From contig NZ_AP017558.1 of the NCBI RefSeq assembly GCF_002355635.1, forward strand, positions 1,426,001 through 1,490,000: 64,000 nt of DNA. Reading direction: 5' to 3'. The position numbers were made by a program, and so were the translations under genes. Numbering within the stretch: position 1 is the first letter of the stretch; each line of letters starts with the position of its first letter. The stretch comes from Halopenitus persicus (lineage in GTDB: Archaea > Halobacteriota > Halobacteria > Halobacteriales > Haloferacaceae). Below, one piece after another: positions 1-8,824 of the stretch. The notes below the pieces were generated by a model. It did not search any database and was not told the DNA's origin. It saw only the letters and a program-made list of their open reading frames with translations.

Positions 1-49
1 CGGACGGACCGATCGTCGGACGCGTGGTGCGTCGTTCGAACAGGTGGGG

Positions 50-57
50 TTTATATA
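50..57 (+). promoter_or_regulatory. TATA box of the first enolase-superfamily gene
   Basis: TTTATATA lies 22-29 bases before the ATG at 79. This is the usual haloarchaeal spacing for a transcript that begins at or next to the start codon, so it supports both that start and a leaderless mRNA. No Shine-Dalgarno-like sequence is present. Confidence 0.6.
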
Positions 58-78
58 CCACCCGTCGATCGTTTCGGT

Positions 79-1320
79 ATGCGGATCACCGACGTGGGAG
101 GGTATGCCCTCTCATCGCCGATCGAACCGGCACAGACGCGATCGTTCTACGGCGGTCGTCGTCGGCTGTTGAAACGCGACGTGGTGCTCGTGGTCGTCGA
201 GACCGCGGACGGCGAGATCGGGTTCGCCCCCGCGGGCGCGAGCAGCTCCGCGATGCGCGAGTACTTCGAGGGCGACTCGCAGGCCACGTTCGCCGACCTG
301 GTCGAGGACGAGATCGCCGACGCCCTCGAGGGCGAGACGCTGGCGGAGATCACCGACGCATACGACCTGATCGACGCGACCGATCTCCCGGAACGAGTCA
401 AAACCGAGGCCGTCTCGGCGATCGACGTCGCGCTCTACGACCTGAAAGGCAAGCGACAGGGCGCGCCGATCCACGAGCTGCTGTGTTCGGAGTACGAGAC
501 GGAGCCGACGACCGAGATGCCGATGTACGCCAGCGCGGGGATGTACATGGAGCCGGAGGAATACGCCGAGCAGGCCCGGATCATCGACGACCTCGGGTTC
601 TTCGGGTACAAATACCGGCCGGGGATCGGTCCGGACGGGGACGTCGAGACCATCGACCGGCTCGCGGAGGCGGTCACCGAAACCGAGGTGATGATCGACG
701 CCCACACCTGGTGGAAGCTCGACGACGACGTCTACGACGCCGCGACCCGTGCCGAGATCGTCGAGCACGCCGGCGACCGTGGTGCATACTGGGTCGAGGA
801 ACCCGTCGCGCCGGACGACTACGACGGCTACCGCGACCTTGCGGGCCGCGGGGTTCGGTTGGCCGGCGGCGAGAGCGAGGAGTCGCCGACGGGACTGATC
901 GAACTCGCCGAGACGGGCGCGGTCGGGTTCCTGCAGGGCGACGTCCGCCACCATCGTGGGTTCACCGGCTGTGCGGAGGCCATCGAGTACTGCCGGGGAC
1001 GCGACGCCGAGTTCGTGCCGCACAACTTCGGCACGTGGCTCGGGTTGATCGCGAACGCGCACCTGGTCGCGGCGGCGCCCGACGTGGAACTGCTCGAATA
1101 CCCCGTCTTCGAGGACGACCCCGCGCTGGATCACCCCGAGGATCCCGGCATGTATCCCTTCGATCTGGCCTTCGACGTCATCGAGGGGACGGTCGACGTC
1201 GAGGACGGCCACCTCACCGTCCCCGACGGTCCCGGACTGGGCGTGACCGTCGACATGGACGTCATCGAGGAGTATCCGCCCACCGAGGGCGCCTGGACCG
1301 AGTTCATCTACGACGACTAG
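79..1320 (+). CDS. Mandelate racemase/muconate lactonizing enzyme family protein (probable sugar-acid dehydratase)
   Basis: A 413-residue member of the enolase superfamily, which abstracts a proton alpha to a carboxylate using an active-site Mg2+; in sugar-acid pathways such enzymes usually dehydrate aldonates or hexarates. The capping domain is residues 1-130 and the barrel follows. Visible catalytic features are K178 in GYKYRPG, D207 in MIDAHTWW, E240/E241 in VEEPV, E265 in GGESEE and H315 in PHNFG, matching the Mg-ligand and His-base layout of the family. The position normally holding the second Lys of KxK is Arg (K-Y-R). The downstream neighbour is a convergent mannonate-dehydratase-like gene, and a second enolase-superfamily gene follows. 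The substrate cannot be told from sequence; glucarate, galactarate and other sugar acids are possible. Confidence 0.85.
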   Translation: MRITDVGGYALSSPIEPAQTRSFYGGRRRLLKRDVVLVVVETADGEIGFAPAGASSSAMREYFEGDSQATFADLVEDEIADALEGETLAEITDAYDLIDATDLPERVKTEAVSAIDVALYDLKGKRQGAPIHELLCSEYETEPTTEMPMYASAGMYMEPEEYAEQARIIDDLGFFGYKYRPGIGPDGDVETIDRLAEAVTETEVMIDAHTWWKLDDDVYDAATRAEIVEHAGDRGAYWVEEPVAPDDYDGYRDLAGRGVRLAGGESEESPTGLIELAETGAVGFLQGDVRHHRGFTGCAEAIEYCRGRDAEFVPHNFGTWLGLIANAHLVAAAPDVELLEYPVFEDDPALDHPEDPGMYPFDLAFDVIEGTVDVEDGHLTVPDGPGLGVTVDMDVIEEYPPTEGAWTEFIYDD

Positions 1321-1388
1321 GACGGGGCGAAGAAACGCCGCGTTCTCTTTTAAGTACCGACGAGCGTACCCACCCCGACCGCCGAGCC

Positions 1389-2438
1389 TCAGTCGTCGGC
1401 GACGCGCGCGAGACCGCGGAGGTAGCCTGCCGTGAAGCCGCGACCGCGGTGGCCCCAGTCCGTGTCGTCCCGTACCGTCGGCACGTGGTCGGGGATCACG
1501 ATCCCCGCGAAACCGCTGTCGACGAGGGACTGCATCACCGCGAGCTCGTCGTAGTTGCCGCAGTCGACGAACGTCTCGTTGAACGACTCCGCGAGTCCCT
1601 CGACGTCCCGGAAGTGGACGAAGGTGATGTCGCCGGCCTCGCCGAACTCGCGAACGACGTCGACGACGTCGGCACCCATCTCGGAGAAGCAACCGAGACA
1701 GAGCTTGAGGCCGTGGTTGTCGCTCGGGACGGTCTCCATCGCGCGGCGGAAGCTCTCCACGTTCCGGAAGAGCCGCGGAATGCCGCCGATCGTCTCGATG
1801 CTTGGCGGGTCGATCGGATGGAGCGCGAGCGTGACGCCCGCCTCCTCGGCGACCGGCAGGATCTCCTCGAGGAACCGTTCGTAGTTCTCCCACAGCTCGT
1901 CCTCGGTGTACTCGCGGTCGAGGGCGGGGTCGCCGGCGTTTTCGACGTCGTCGATGTCGAAGCTGGTGGCCTCCGCGTCGCCGCGGATCGGGACCGTCCC
2001 GGTGCGCATCGGCACGACCCCTCGCGGGTTCCACTGGTAGCCGAGGATCGGCAGCCCGGCCTCGCCCATGTTCCGAAGCAGCTGCGTGATCGCCGCGATC
2101 TGGTCGTCGCGTCCCTCGCGGTCGAACTTGATGTCGCCGTAGCAGTTGTAGCCCAGCGTGTGGATCCCGGCGAGGTCGACGTCGTACGCCGCGCAGGCGT
2201 CGACGAGCTCCTCGAGGTACGCGACCGACGGGACCTCCTCGGGGCCGAGCGGCAGCCGGCGGTCCGTCTCCGTGCGGTCGCTCTCGTCGACGAAGATGTC
2301 CCCGCCGGTCCCGCCGCCCGGCTCGGTCGGGTTGATGAAGACGTCGGTCACGCCGAGCTGGCTGATGTACTGGAGCCGTTCGTCAGAGAGGGTGTTGGTC
2401 CGGAAGCCGACGCGCACACCATCGTCTCGCTCGCTCAT
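1389..2438 (-). CDS. Mannonate dehydratase (UxuA)-like TIM-barrel protein
   Basis: About 349 residues. UxuA enzymes dehydrate D-mannonate to 2-keto-3-deoxy-D-gluconate, a step of glucuronate breakdown, in the cytoplasm. Family-like features include the opening GFRTNTLSDE, the metal-site stretches LALHPIDPP, KLCLGC and HFRDVEG, and the C-terminal PDHVP followed by GHRGRGFTAGYLRGL. The reading frame extends upstream to 2600, but the ATG at 2438 (MSERDD) starts at the conserved barrel and avoids overlap with the divergent gene at 2566. It is convergent with the gene ending at 1320; T-rich sequence CTCTTTTAAG lies between the two stops. It may act on a related acid rather than mannonate. Confidence 0.75.
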   Translation of the reverse strand: MSERDDGVRVGFRTNTLSDERLQYISQLGVTDVFINPTEPGGGTGGDIFVDESDRTETDRRLPLGPEEVPSVAYLEELVDACAAYDVDLAGIHTLGYNCYGDIKFDREGRDDQIAAITQLLRNMGEAGLPILGYQWNPRGVVPMRTGTVPIRGDAEATSFDIDDVENAGDPALDREYTEDELWENYERFLEEILPVAEEAGVTLALHPIDPPSIETIGGIPRLFRNVESFRRAMETVPSDNHGLKLCLGCFSEMGADVVDVVREFGEAGDITFVHFRDVEGLAESFNETFVDCGNYDELAVMQSLVDSGFAGIVIPDHVPTVRDDTDWGHRGRGFTAGYLRGLARVADD

Positions 2439-2565
2439 GTCCAGTCGTGGCTCGAGGACCCACATCAAACTACCGATCCGTGGGGTCCAACCGACCGACT
2501 CGAGGCGGGCCATCGCCGGATCGCGAGCGTTAATGTGTGAGTAGATCCAACACGGCTCCCGCGAT

Positions 2566-3798
2566 ATGTACGAGGAGTTCGCGAGCACGCTCGCCGCCAC
2601 GATGTGGGGCGATTACGACGAAACGCCGAGCCGGACGACCGACACGCCGACGATCACCGGCGTCGACACGCTGGTGATCGACGGCAACTTCCCATGGACG
2701 ATCGTCACGATCGAGACCGACGCCGGAATACGGGGAATCGGGGAAGCGTATCCGGCGCCGGGGGTCCACGAGATCATCACCGACTACCTCCGACCGGTCC
2801 TCGTGGGGGAGACGCCCCTCGACGTCGAGCGCCTCTATCACCTGATGCGTGAGAGCCTCTCCGGACGAGGGTCCCAGCAGGGGATCGGAACCACGGCGAT
2901 AAGCGGCGTCGAGCTCGCGCTGTGGGACGCGGCCGGCAAGGCCCTGGAGCAGCCCGTCTATCAGCTTCTCGGCGGCAAGATGCGGGAGCAGGTCCGGATC
3001 TACGCCGACTGTCACGCCGGGGACTCGATGGTCGAGGCGGCCGGCGAGGGGCAACCGACGGACGTCTATCGCCCCGAGGCCTACGCCGAGGCGGCACGGG
3101 AGGCGGTCGAGGAGGGGTACGACCTGATCAAGTTCGATCTCGACGTGCCGTCCGGCGGTGAGATCCAGCGGAAATCGCGACACCTTACCGAGCCCGAGAT
3201 CGACCACAAACGGGAGCTCGTCGCGGCGGTCGCCGAGGCGGTCGGTGACGAAGCGGAGTACGCCTTCGACCTCCACTGGAACTTCGCCCCGGAGTCGGCA
3301 CGGCGGCTCTGTGCCGCGGTCGCCGAATACGACCCGATCTGGATCGAGGACCCGGTGCCGCCGGAGAACGCCGAGGCGATGGCGTCGCTGGCCGAGCGCG
3401 TCGACGTGCCGATCCTCACGGGCGAGAATCGATACGGTCGGCACGGCTTTCGCGACCTCCTCGAATCGGGCGCGGTCGACTTCGTCGCGCCGGACGTCCC
3501 GAAGACCGGCGGGATCGCCGAGTCGAAGAAGATCGCGGAGCTGGCGGATACGCGGTACTGTGCGCTGACGCCGCACAACATCGGCAGCCCGGTCGCGACG
3601 ATGGCCGGCGTTCACGTCGGCGCCACGGTCCCGAACTTCCTGGCGTTGGAGTTCCACGCCCGCGAAGTGTCCTGGTGGGACGACCTGATCGAACGCGAGG
3701 AGCCCCTCATCCGGAACGGGCGGATCACCGTTCCGGACGAGCCGGGACTCGGGATCGAACTCGACTGGGACGTCGTCGAGGCGCACCGAAAGCGCTGA
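2566..3798 (+). CDS. Enolase-superfamily dehydratase (galactonate/mannonate dehydratase-like)
   Basis: A second, distinct enolase-superfamily enzyme of 410 residues. Residues 25-150 form the capping domain (SGVELALWDAAGKALEQPVY is typical) and the barrel follows. Active-site features are K189 in IKFDLD, D235 in FDLHWN, E261 in WIEDPV, E287 in LTGENR and H337 in LTPHNIG. The DLHWN/PHNIGSP pattern is that of sugar-acid dehydratases such as galactonate or gluconate dehydratases, which give 2-keto-3-deoxy acids. It is divergent from the UxuA-like gene, 127 bases away, and precedes the ThDP enzyme on the same strand by 51 bases. The presence of two dehydratases plus UxuA suggests several sugar acids feed one pathway. 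Confidence 0.85.
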   Translation: MYEEFASTLAATMWGDYDETPSRTTDTPTITGVDTLVIDGNFPWTIVTIETDAGIRGIGEAYPAPGVHEIITDYLRPVLVGETPLDVERLYHLMRESLSGRGSQQGIGTTAISGVELALWDAAGKALEQPVYQLLGGKMREQVRIYADCHAGDSMVEAAGEGQPTDVYRPEAYAEAAREAVEEGYDLIKFDLDVPSGGEIQRKSRHLTEPEIDHKRELVAAVAEAVGDEAEYAFDLHWNFAPESARRLCAAVAEYDPIWIEDPVPPENAEAMASLAERVDVPILTGENRYGRHGFRDLLESGAVDFVAPDVPKTGGIAESKKIAELADTRYCALTPHNIGSPVATMAGVHVGATVPNFLALEFHAREVSWWDDLIEREEPLIRNGRITVPDEPGLGIELDWDVVEAHRKR

Positions 3799-3849
3799 TC
3801 GGAGACGACACCGAAACGCTTTATCCGGACTCGGCCGACGGTAGACGAT

Positions 3850-5496
3850 ATGCGAAACGATCACGCGATAATCGACCGCCTCACGGACCGGGGCATTACG
3901 ACGGTCTTCGGCATTCCGGGGAAACAGACGCTCCCGTTGAACGACGTGATCAGCGGCCGGGACGACGTCCGGTTCGTGATGGCGCGCCACGAGACGAACG
4001 TCACCCACCAGGCGTGGGGCTACGCGGAGTCGAGCGGCGAGACGGCCGCCACCGTCGTCATCCCCGGCCCGGGCGACATGAACGCGATGAACGGGCTGAA
4101 GAACGCGCTCAACGACTGTACGCCGCTGGTCCACATCGCCGTCGAGACCGAACCCGAGGTCCGCGGCGGCGACGGGATCCACGAGACGCCGCCGGACACC
4201 TACGACAACGTCGTCAAGGAGAACGTCACCGTGGAGACGCCCCAGAGCGTGGTCGCGGAACTGGACCGGGCGATCACGATCGCGGAGACGCCGCCGATGG
4301 GGCCGGTCCGGGTGGGCATCCCGAAGAACTTCATCCCGGTGGAGACCGAGCCGGCGGCCGTCGAGCCGGCCGAGCCGGCCGCTCCGCCGGACCCGCCGGC
4401 CGAGGCCGTCGAGCGCGCGGCCGACCTGCTGGCCGCGGCCGAGGCGCCGGCGATCGTCGCGGGGGGCGGCGTGCGGGCGGCGAACGCGAGCGGGCGGCTC
4501 CGGTCGCTCGCGGAGGCGATCGGCGCCCCGGTGGCGACGACGTACAAGGGGAAGGCGACGATGCCCGAGGACCACCCGCTGTTCGCGGGGGCGCTGTGCG
4601 GTGGGACGAGTCCGGAGCTGCGGGCGTGTCTGGAGTCGTCGGACGTGTTGCTCGCGGTCGGCAGCGACTTCGACGCGGTCTGGACCCAACACTGGTCCTA
4701 CGAGTTCCCGGCGGACCTGATCCACGTGACCCTCCACCCCTCGGACGTCGGGACCGGCTACGACCCGCGGGTCGCGGTCGTCGCCGACGCGGACCGAACG
4801 CTCGCGGCGATCGAGACCGCACTGGCGGACCGGTCGGTGACGAAGCCGAGCGAGGCCGGCACGGACCGTGCCGCGGCGGTGCGGACGGCGGACGCCGAGC
4901 GGACCGCCGAGCTCCGAGCCGCCACGGACGCGCCGCTCCCGAGCGTGAGCGCGCTCGCGGCGCTGCGTGAGGCGCTGCCCCGGGAGACGATCGTCACCGC
5001 GGACGCCGGCGGGTCGCGGGTCTGGACGGTCGTGACCTTTCCGGCGTACGAGCCGCGCGATTACGTCAATCCCGGCTCCTGGGCGTCGATGGGGCTCGCG
5101 GTCCCGGCGGCGGTCGGGGCCGCGGTCGCCAACCCGGACCAGCCGGTCGCAGTGCTCATCGGCGAGGGCGGGCTGTTGATGTGCCTCGAGGAGCTCCACA
5201 CGATCGCCGCCGAGGACCTCGACGTGACGGTGTTCGTGTTCAACAACGACGACTACGGGATCATCAGCGAGGAGGCCGAGCGAAGCTACGATCTCGCGTC
5301 GAGCGCGTACGGCTGGTCGGACGCGCCGCTCGATTGCGCCCGGATCGCCGAGGGGATGGGCCTGGACGTCGACCGCGCCGAGACGCCGAGCGAGATCCGC
5401 GAGGCAGCCAGCGCGGCGGTCGGAAGCGGGCCGACGCTCGTGGAGATCCCGACCGATCCCGACGAGCCACAGGCGGGCGAGTTCATGACGCGGTGA
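3850..5496 (+). CDS. Thiamine diphosphate-dependent enzyme of the acetolactate synthase family
   Basis: 548 residues with the three-domain layout of ThDP enzymes: an N-terminal PYR domain with catalytic Glu E48 (ARHETN), a central domain around residues 190-330, and a C-terminal PP domain. The ThDP/Mg motif normally begins GDG; here it reads G438-E439-G440 and ends 26 residues later in N465-N466 (NNDDYG), so the first metal-ligand Asp is Glu. Such enzymes decarboxylate or ligate 2-keto acids. The pathway role here is unknown; it could process a keto acid from the neighbouring dehydratases. A CTTTATCC element about 27 bases upstream of the ATG supports the start. A short duplication follows the stop codon. 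Confidence 0.8.
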   Translation: MRNDHAIIDRLTDRGITTVFGIPGKQTLPLNDVISGRDDVRFVMARHETNVTHQAWGYAESSGETAATVVIPGPGDMNAMNGLKNALNDCTPLVHIAVETEPEVRGGDGIHETPPDTYDNVVKENVTVETPQSVVAELDRAITIAETPPMGPVRVGIPKNFIPVETEPAAVEPAEPAAPPDPPAEAVERAADLLAAAEAPAIVAGGGVRAANASGRLRSLAEAIGAPVATTYKGKATMPEDHPLFAGALCGGTSPELRACLESSDVLLAVGSDFDAVWTQHWSYEFPADLIHVTLHPSDVGTGYDPRVAVVADADRTLAAIETALADRSVTKPSEAGTDRAAAVRTADAERTAELRAATDAPLPSVSALAALREALPRETIVTADAGGSRVWTVVTFPAYEPRDYVNPGSWASMGLAVPAAVGAAVANPDQPVAVLIGEGGLLMCLEELHTIAAEDLDVTVFVFNNDDYGIISEEAERSYDLASSAYGWSDAPLDCARIAEGMGLDVDRAETPSEIREAASAAVGSGPTLVEIPTDPDEPQAGEFMTR

Positions 5497-5517
5497 GGGG
5501 CCGCGTCGGAGATCCAC

Positions 5518-5543
5518 CTCCCGGAGGTCCACCTCCCGGATCG
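5518..5543 (+). repeat. Short direct repeat after the ThDP enzyme gene
   Basis: A near-exact TCCACCTCCCGGA unit occurs twice head to tail in the 120-base gap between the ThDP enzyme and the hydroxyacid dehydrogenase. It is one of several small tandem duplications placed just after stop codons in this window. No function is evident. Confidence 0.5.
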
Positions 5544-5617
5544 CGGTGAAGCGACGTGTCGGCCGGCGTGGCCGACACCAGTACGTATTTGTGGGCGAGC
5601 CGACCACGGTAGTCCGT

Positions 5618-6577
5618 ATGTCGACTCCACCGACGGTGCTCGTAATGCACGAGGCACCACACGATCGGTCCGTCGAGGAGCTGTGGACGGCGATCGAGTC
5701 ACACGACGCGGCAATCGACCTGCGGCGGGCGCGTAGCTACGCCGAGACGGAACGGCAGATCCCGGAGGCGGAGATCGTGGTCACGCGGGCGCTCGACGAG
5801 GACCTCCTGGAGGCGGCGACCGAGCTGGAGTGGGTGCAGGCGCTCAACGCGGGCGTCGACCACTACGACCTCGACCGAATGCGCGACCGGGACATCATCC
5901 TGACCAACGCGTCGGGAGTGCACGCGATCCCGGCCGCCGAACAGGTTCTCGGAACGATGCTCCTGTTCGAACGGAACCTCCTGGAGGGGATCCGTCGCCA
6001 CCGGCGGCGCGAGTGGCGCCACTTCAGCGGCGGCGAGCTCCACGGCTCGACCGTCGGCGTGATCGGCGTCGGCGAGATCGGTGGCGGGATCGCCGACCGG
6101 ACGTCGGCGTTCGGAATGGAGACGCTGGGACTGCGCCGAAATCCGGATCAGGGACACGACTCGGTGGACGAGATGTTCGGTCCCGACGAACTCGACGCGC
6201 TGCTCGCGCGGTCGAAGTACGTGGTCCTCAGCTGTCCGCTGACCGAGGACACGCGTGGACTCCTCGACGCGCGGGCGTTCGAGTCGATGCGGTCGGACGC
6301 GGTCGTCGTCAACGTCGCACGCGGCGAGGTGGTCGACGAGGACGCGCTGGTGACGGCGCTGCGAGGCGGCGAGATCGGCGGCGCCGCGCTCGACGTCCAG
6401 GCGACCGAACCGTTGCCGGAGGACTCGCCGCTGTGGAACCTGTCGAACGTGCTGGTCACCCCGCACATGGCCGGCTCCTCACCGAAGTACCTCGACCGGT
6501 GTGCCGACATCTTCCTGTCGAACTACGAGCGCTACCGGCGCGGCGAGTACGACGCGTTCGAGAACAGGGTGCTGTGA
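5618..6577 (+). CDS. D-2-hydroxyacid dehydrogenase (NAD(P)-dependent)
   Basis: 319 residues from the ATG at 5618 (MSTPPTVLV); the frame is open further upstream, but a TATA-like GTATTTGT lies about 27 bases before this ATG. The protein would interconvert 2-keto acids and D-2-hydroxyacids. The Rossmann motif GVIGVGEIGGG is near residue 150. The catalytic triad is visible as R235 in NVARGE, a Glu near 264 in QATEPLPE and H283 in TPHMAG. Family length is normal. It follows the ThDP enzyme on the same strand, so it may reduce or oxidise a keto acid of the same pathway. It ends convergent with the ABC ATPase remnant. Confidence 0.88.
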   Translation: MSTPPTVLVMHEAPHDRSVEELWTAIESHDAAIDLRRARSYAETERQIPEAEIVVTRALDEDLLEAATELEWVQALNAGVDHYDLDRMRDRDIILTNASGVHAIPAAEQVLGTMLLFERNLLEGIRRHRRREWRHFSGGELHGSTVGVIGVGEIGGGIADRTSAFGMETLGLRRNPDQGHDSVDEMFGPDELDALLARSKYVVLSCPLTEDTRGLLDARAFESMRSDAVVVNVARGEVVDEDALVTALRGGEIGGAALDVQATEPLPEDSPLWNLSNVLVTPHMAGSSPKYLDRCADIFLSNYERYRRGEYDAFENRVL

Positions 6578-6654
6578 CCGATTCGGGAGCCGACAGCGAG
6601 GCGGCGTGACGAACGGCGATCGCGCGGTTCTCGAGTGACGATCCGACGGCTCGG

Positions 6655-7128
6655 TTATCGGTCCGACGGGTAAACCAGCGAGGCCCCCGTGTCGTCGTCG
6701 AAGAGGTGGCACTTCTGCAGGTCGAACTGGAGGCTGATCCTGTCGCCGCGCTGGAGGCTCGTGTTGGGTTCGACGATGGCCTGGTACTCGACGCCGTCGT
6801 TCTCGAGGGTGAGGAAGAAGTCGGACCCCATCTCCTCGACGACCACGACCTCGGCGGTGGCGTGATCCTCGGCGCTCGCGTCCTCGTCGAGTCCCTCGAC
6901 GCTGATGTCCTCGGGCCGAATGTCGAACTCGGCCGCGAAGGTTCCGCCGCGGTCGATCCGGTCGCGCATCCACTCGGGGTACGGGAGCGTGAACGCGTCG
7001 GTCCGGATCTCGCCCGCGTCGACGTCCACCTCCGCGTCGAAGAAGTTCATCTGCGGGCTGCCAATGAAGCCGCCGACGAAGGAGTTCACCGGCTGGTCGT
7101 ACTTGGTCAGGCCGTCGATCTTGAGATA
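6655..7128 (-). pseudogene. C-terminal remnant of a sugar ABC transporter ATPase (UgpC/MalK type)
   Basis: The frame encodes only the C-terminal part of a MalK/UgpC-type ATPase. PVNSFVGGFIGSPQMNFF is the junction that normally follows the ATPase core, and it leads into the TOBE/regulatory domain (FDIRPEDISVEG, QCHLF-like end). No Walker A, signature or Walker B is present. Just before it, in frame, the sequence reads TYLKIDGLTKYDQPV; TYLKIDGLTK resembles the N-terminal first strand of such ATPases, so the gene may have lost its centre by an internal deletion, but there is no start codon in the expected place. The base composition is that of the GC-rich host. It lies exactly at the left edge of the AT-rich island, so the original transporter was probably destroyed when the island formed. 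Confidence 0.7.
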
Positions 7129-7264
7129 CGTGGGTCCGTGGCGTCGTCTTCGGCAGGTTGTGCTTGCTTATGGATCAGCCAGGCCGATAGATCTGTGAAT
7201 CGAACCAGCATCTTGTTAGAAATATTTATTACGGGTGAATATGATTAGTCTGATGTGGTTTCGA
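7090..7264. other. Left junction between host DNA and the AT-rich island
   Basis: Composition changes between about 7140 (GC-rich coding remnant) and 7200 (AT-rich). AATATTTATTAC at 7219-7230 is the likely TATA region for the solute-binding protein gene. I see no integrase, tRNA end or long direct repeat matching the right junction near 21.1-21.25 kb. Confidence 0.5.
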
Positions 7265-8764
7265 ATGTCAGATGATAGCACGAGCGACAATGAAAAGTTG
7301 AGCCGACGGCGGACAATGCAAGCAACTAGTGGAATTGCTGCAGCGGCAATTGCTGGTTGTCTCGGAGATGGCGGTGGCGGCTCTGGTGGGAATGGAAATG
7401 GGGGCTCTGGTGGAAATGGAAACGGGGGCTCCGATGGTACGAATGGTGGATCCGGGGGTGCAACTATCGAATTTTGGGACGTTATGAACGCCCAGTCTCG
7501 GTCCGCCAGAGATCAAATAAACAACATAAGTGATCAATTCGAGCAGGACACTGGGAATCAAATCGACATAAATTTCAGTGGTTACGCGCAGTTGTCAGGA
7601 GCAAAGTGGTTTTCTTCCTTCGAGCGAGGAGACTATCCACACGTCTTTAGTGGTGAAAGTATTTTCACCGGTAGATTTGCGGAGCAAGGATGGGTCAAGC
7701 CGTTCGATGAATGGAAAGACGCTCTGGATGACGAGACGCTAGACAATATCCAATGGTTCCTCGATATTTACCGGGAAACTGGGAATACTTGGAAAGACGA
7801 CGTCGGATTGGAACACAGAGTTCACGCGCTCCCCGTCGGCTTAGTAACGCAGGAACCATTCCAAGTTCGTACCGATCATATGGAGGAGGCGGGACTGGAT
7901 CCCGATCAAGATTTCCCACCTGAAAGTTATGATGACCTACTTGATCTCGCACTAGAACTCAAAAATAACGGGCCATCAGACTATGGCTTCCAGGTTCATG
8001 GGGACGTCTTCGATTGGTACACCTACATCCTTCCCGCAGCTGCTGCATCCGGACGCTATGGATACTTTGCAGACGACTTCAAAAGTGTCAATTTTGACAC
8101 AGAGGAGTTCATCCAGCGTACGCGAGAGGCTGTTGGATTCTTCAGAGAACATGAAGTCTCTAACCCTGGAACTCCGCAGATGTCCGATGAGGAGGCAGTC
8201 GGCCTCCTCATCAATGGAGAGATCAGTATGAGCGTATGTGAACCACCGAACTTCCCCGAGTTTCTCGATCGCGGCCAAAGTCAGATAGAACAAGGGAACA
8301 TTCAGTACGGGAAATTCTTCGATACTGACGATGGTTTTGGTGTCGTACCCCTCTCGTTCTGCCTCGGGCTAACCAACAAGCCTGACGATGTTGATCAGGC
8401 AAAGTGGGATCGGCAAATGGAGGCAGCTAAGGAGTACATCAGTATGTGGTTCTCAAAAGACTTCCAGAAGTTTATGTTCTCAGAATTAGGTATGCTCCCA
8501 ATTCGTGAAGATGTGTGGGCAGAAGTGCAAGAGTCACTCGAATATGAGTCACAACATCAAGCCTTCGAGACTATGACGACAATGGCAAAGAACAGTGTCC
8601 AAGATAAATCGTCTTTCCCTCTTGTGGGAACGATTGAGCAGAACGTAATGGGCCCTCGATTCCAAGAAGCACTCAATGGAGAGATCACTCCGGAAGAGTG
8701 TTGCAACCGGGCCGCCGAAGAGGCTAACCAACTAATCGATGAATTCTGGGCAGAGCGCGAATAA
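7265..8764 (+). CDS. Extracellular solute-binding lipoprotein of a carbohydrate ABC transporter
   Basis: About 499 residues. The N-terminus has the twin-arginine motif SRRRTM (R14-R16), a short hydrophobic stretch and the lipobox IAGC with C32, then a Gly/Asn/Ser-rich linker to about residue 70. This marks a Tat-exported lipoprotein tethered outside the membrane. The mature part looks like a family-1 sugar-binding protein (ATIEFWDVMNAQSR start, FSGYAQ, PHVFSGES). ATG codons at 7235, 7241 and 7253 are in frame; 7265 places the RR motif at the usual distance. It is the first gene of an operon with two permeases. AT-rich codon use matches the island. The ligand is unknown; sugars, polyols or oligosaccharides are usual for this family. 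Confidence 0.85.
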   Translation: MSDDSTSDNEKLSRRRTMQATSGIAAAAIAGCLGDGGGGSGGNGNGGSGGNGNGGSDGTNGGSGGATIEFWDVMNAQSRSARDQINNISDQFEQDTGNQIDINFSGYAQLSGAKWFSSFERGDYPHVFSGESIFTGRFAEQGWVKPFDEWKDALDDETLDNIQWFLDIYRETGNTWKDDVGLEHRVHALPVGLVTQEPFQVRTDHMEEAGLDPDQDFPPESYDDLLDLALELKNNGPSDYGFQVHGDVFDWYTYILPAAAASGRYGYFADDFKSVNFDTEEFIQRTREAVGFFREHEVSNPGTPQMSDEEAVGLLINGEISMSVCEPPNFPEFLDRGQSQIEQGNIQYGKFFDTDDGFGVVPLSFCLGLTNKPDDVDQAKWDRQMEAAKEYISMWFSKDFQKFMFSELGMLPIREDVWAEVQESLEYESQHQAFETMTTMAKNSVQDKSSFPLVGTIEQNVMGPRFQEALNGEITPEECCNRAAEEANQLIDEFWAERE

Positions 8765-8824
8765 ATAACACTCCCGTTTAGGCCCCAAACATAAAATATT
8801 AAATAAAAAATTCTACATCCCTCT

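Noticed and set aside
24-2540. 838-codon open frame on the plus strand over the first two genes
   Set aside because: It is an Arg-rich shadow of the GC-rich gene at 79-1320 and of the minus-strand UxuA-like gene; it shows no domain and breaks both real genes.
2530-5607. 1025-codon open frame on the minus strand
   Set aside because: It lies opposite the enolase-superfamily and ThDP genes and has only Arg/Asp-rich low-complexity composition, a common shadow in high-GC DNA.
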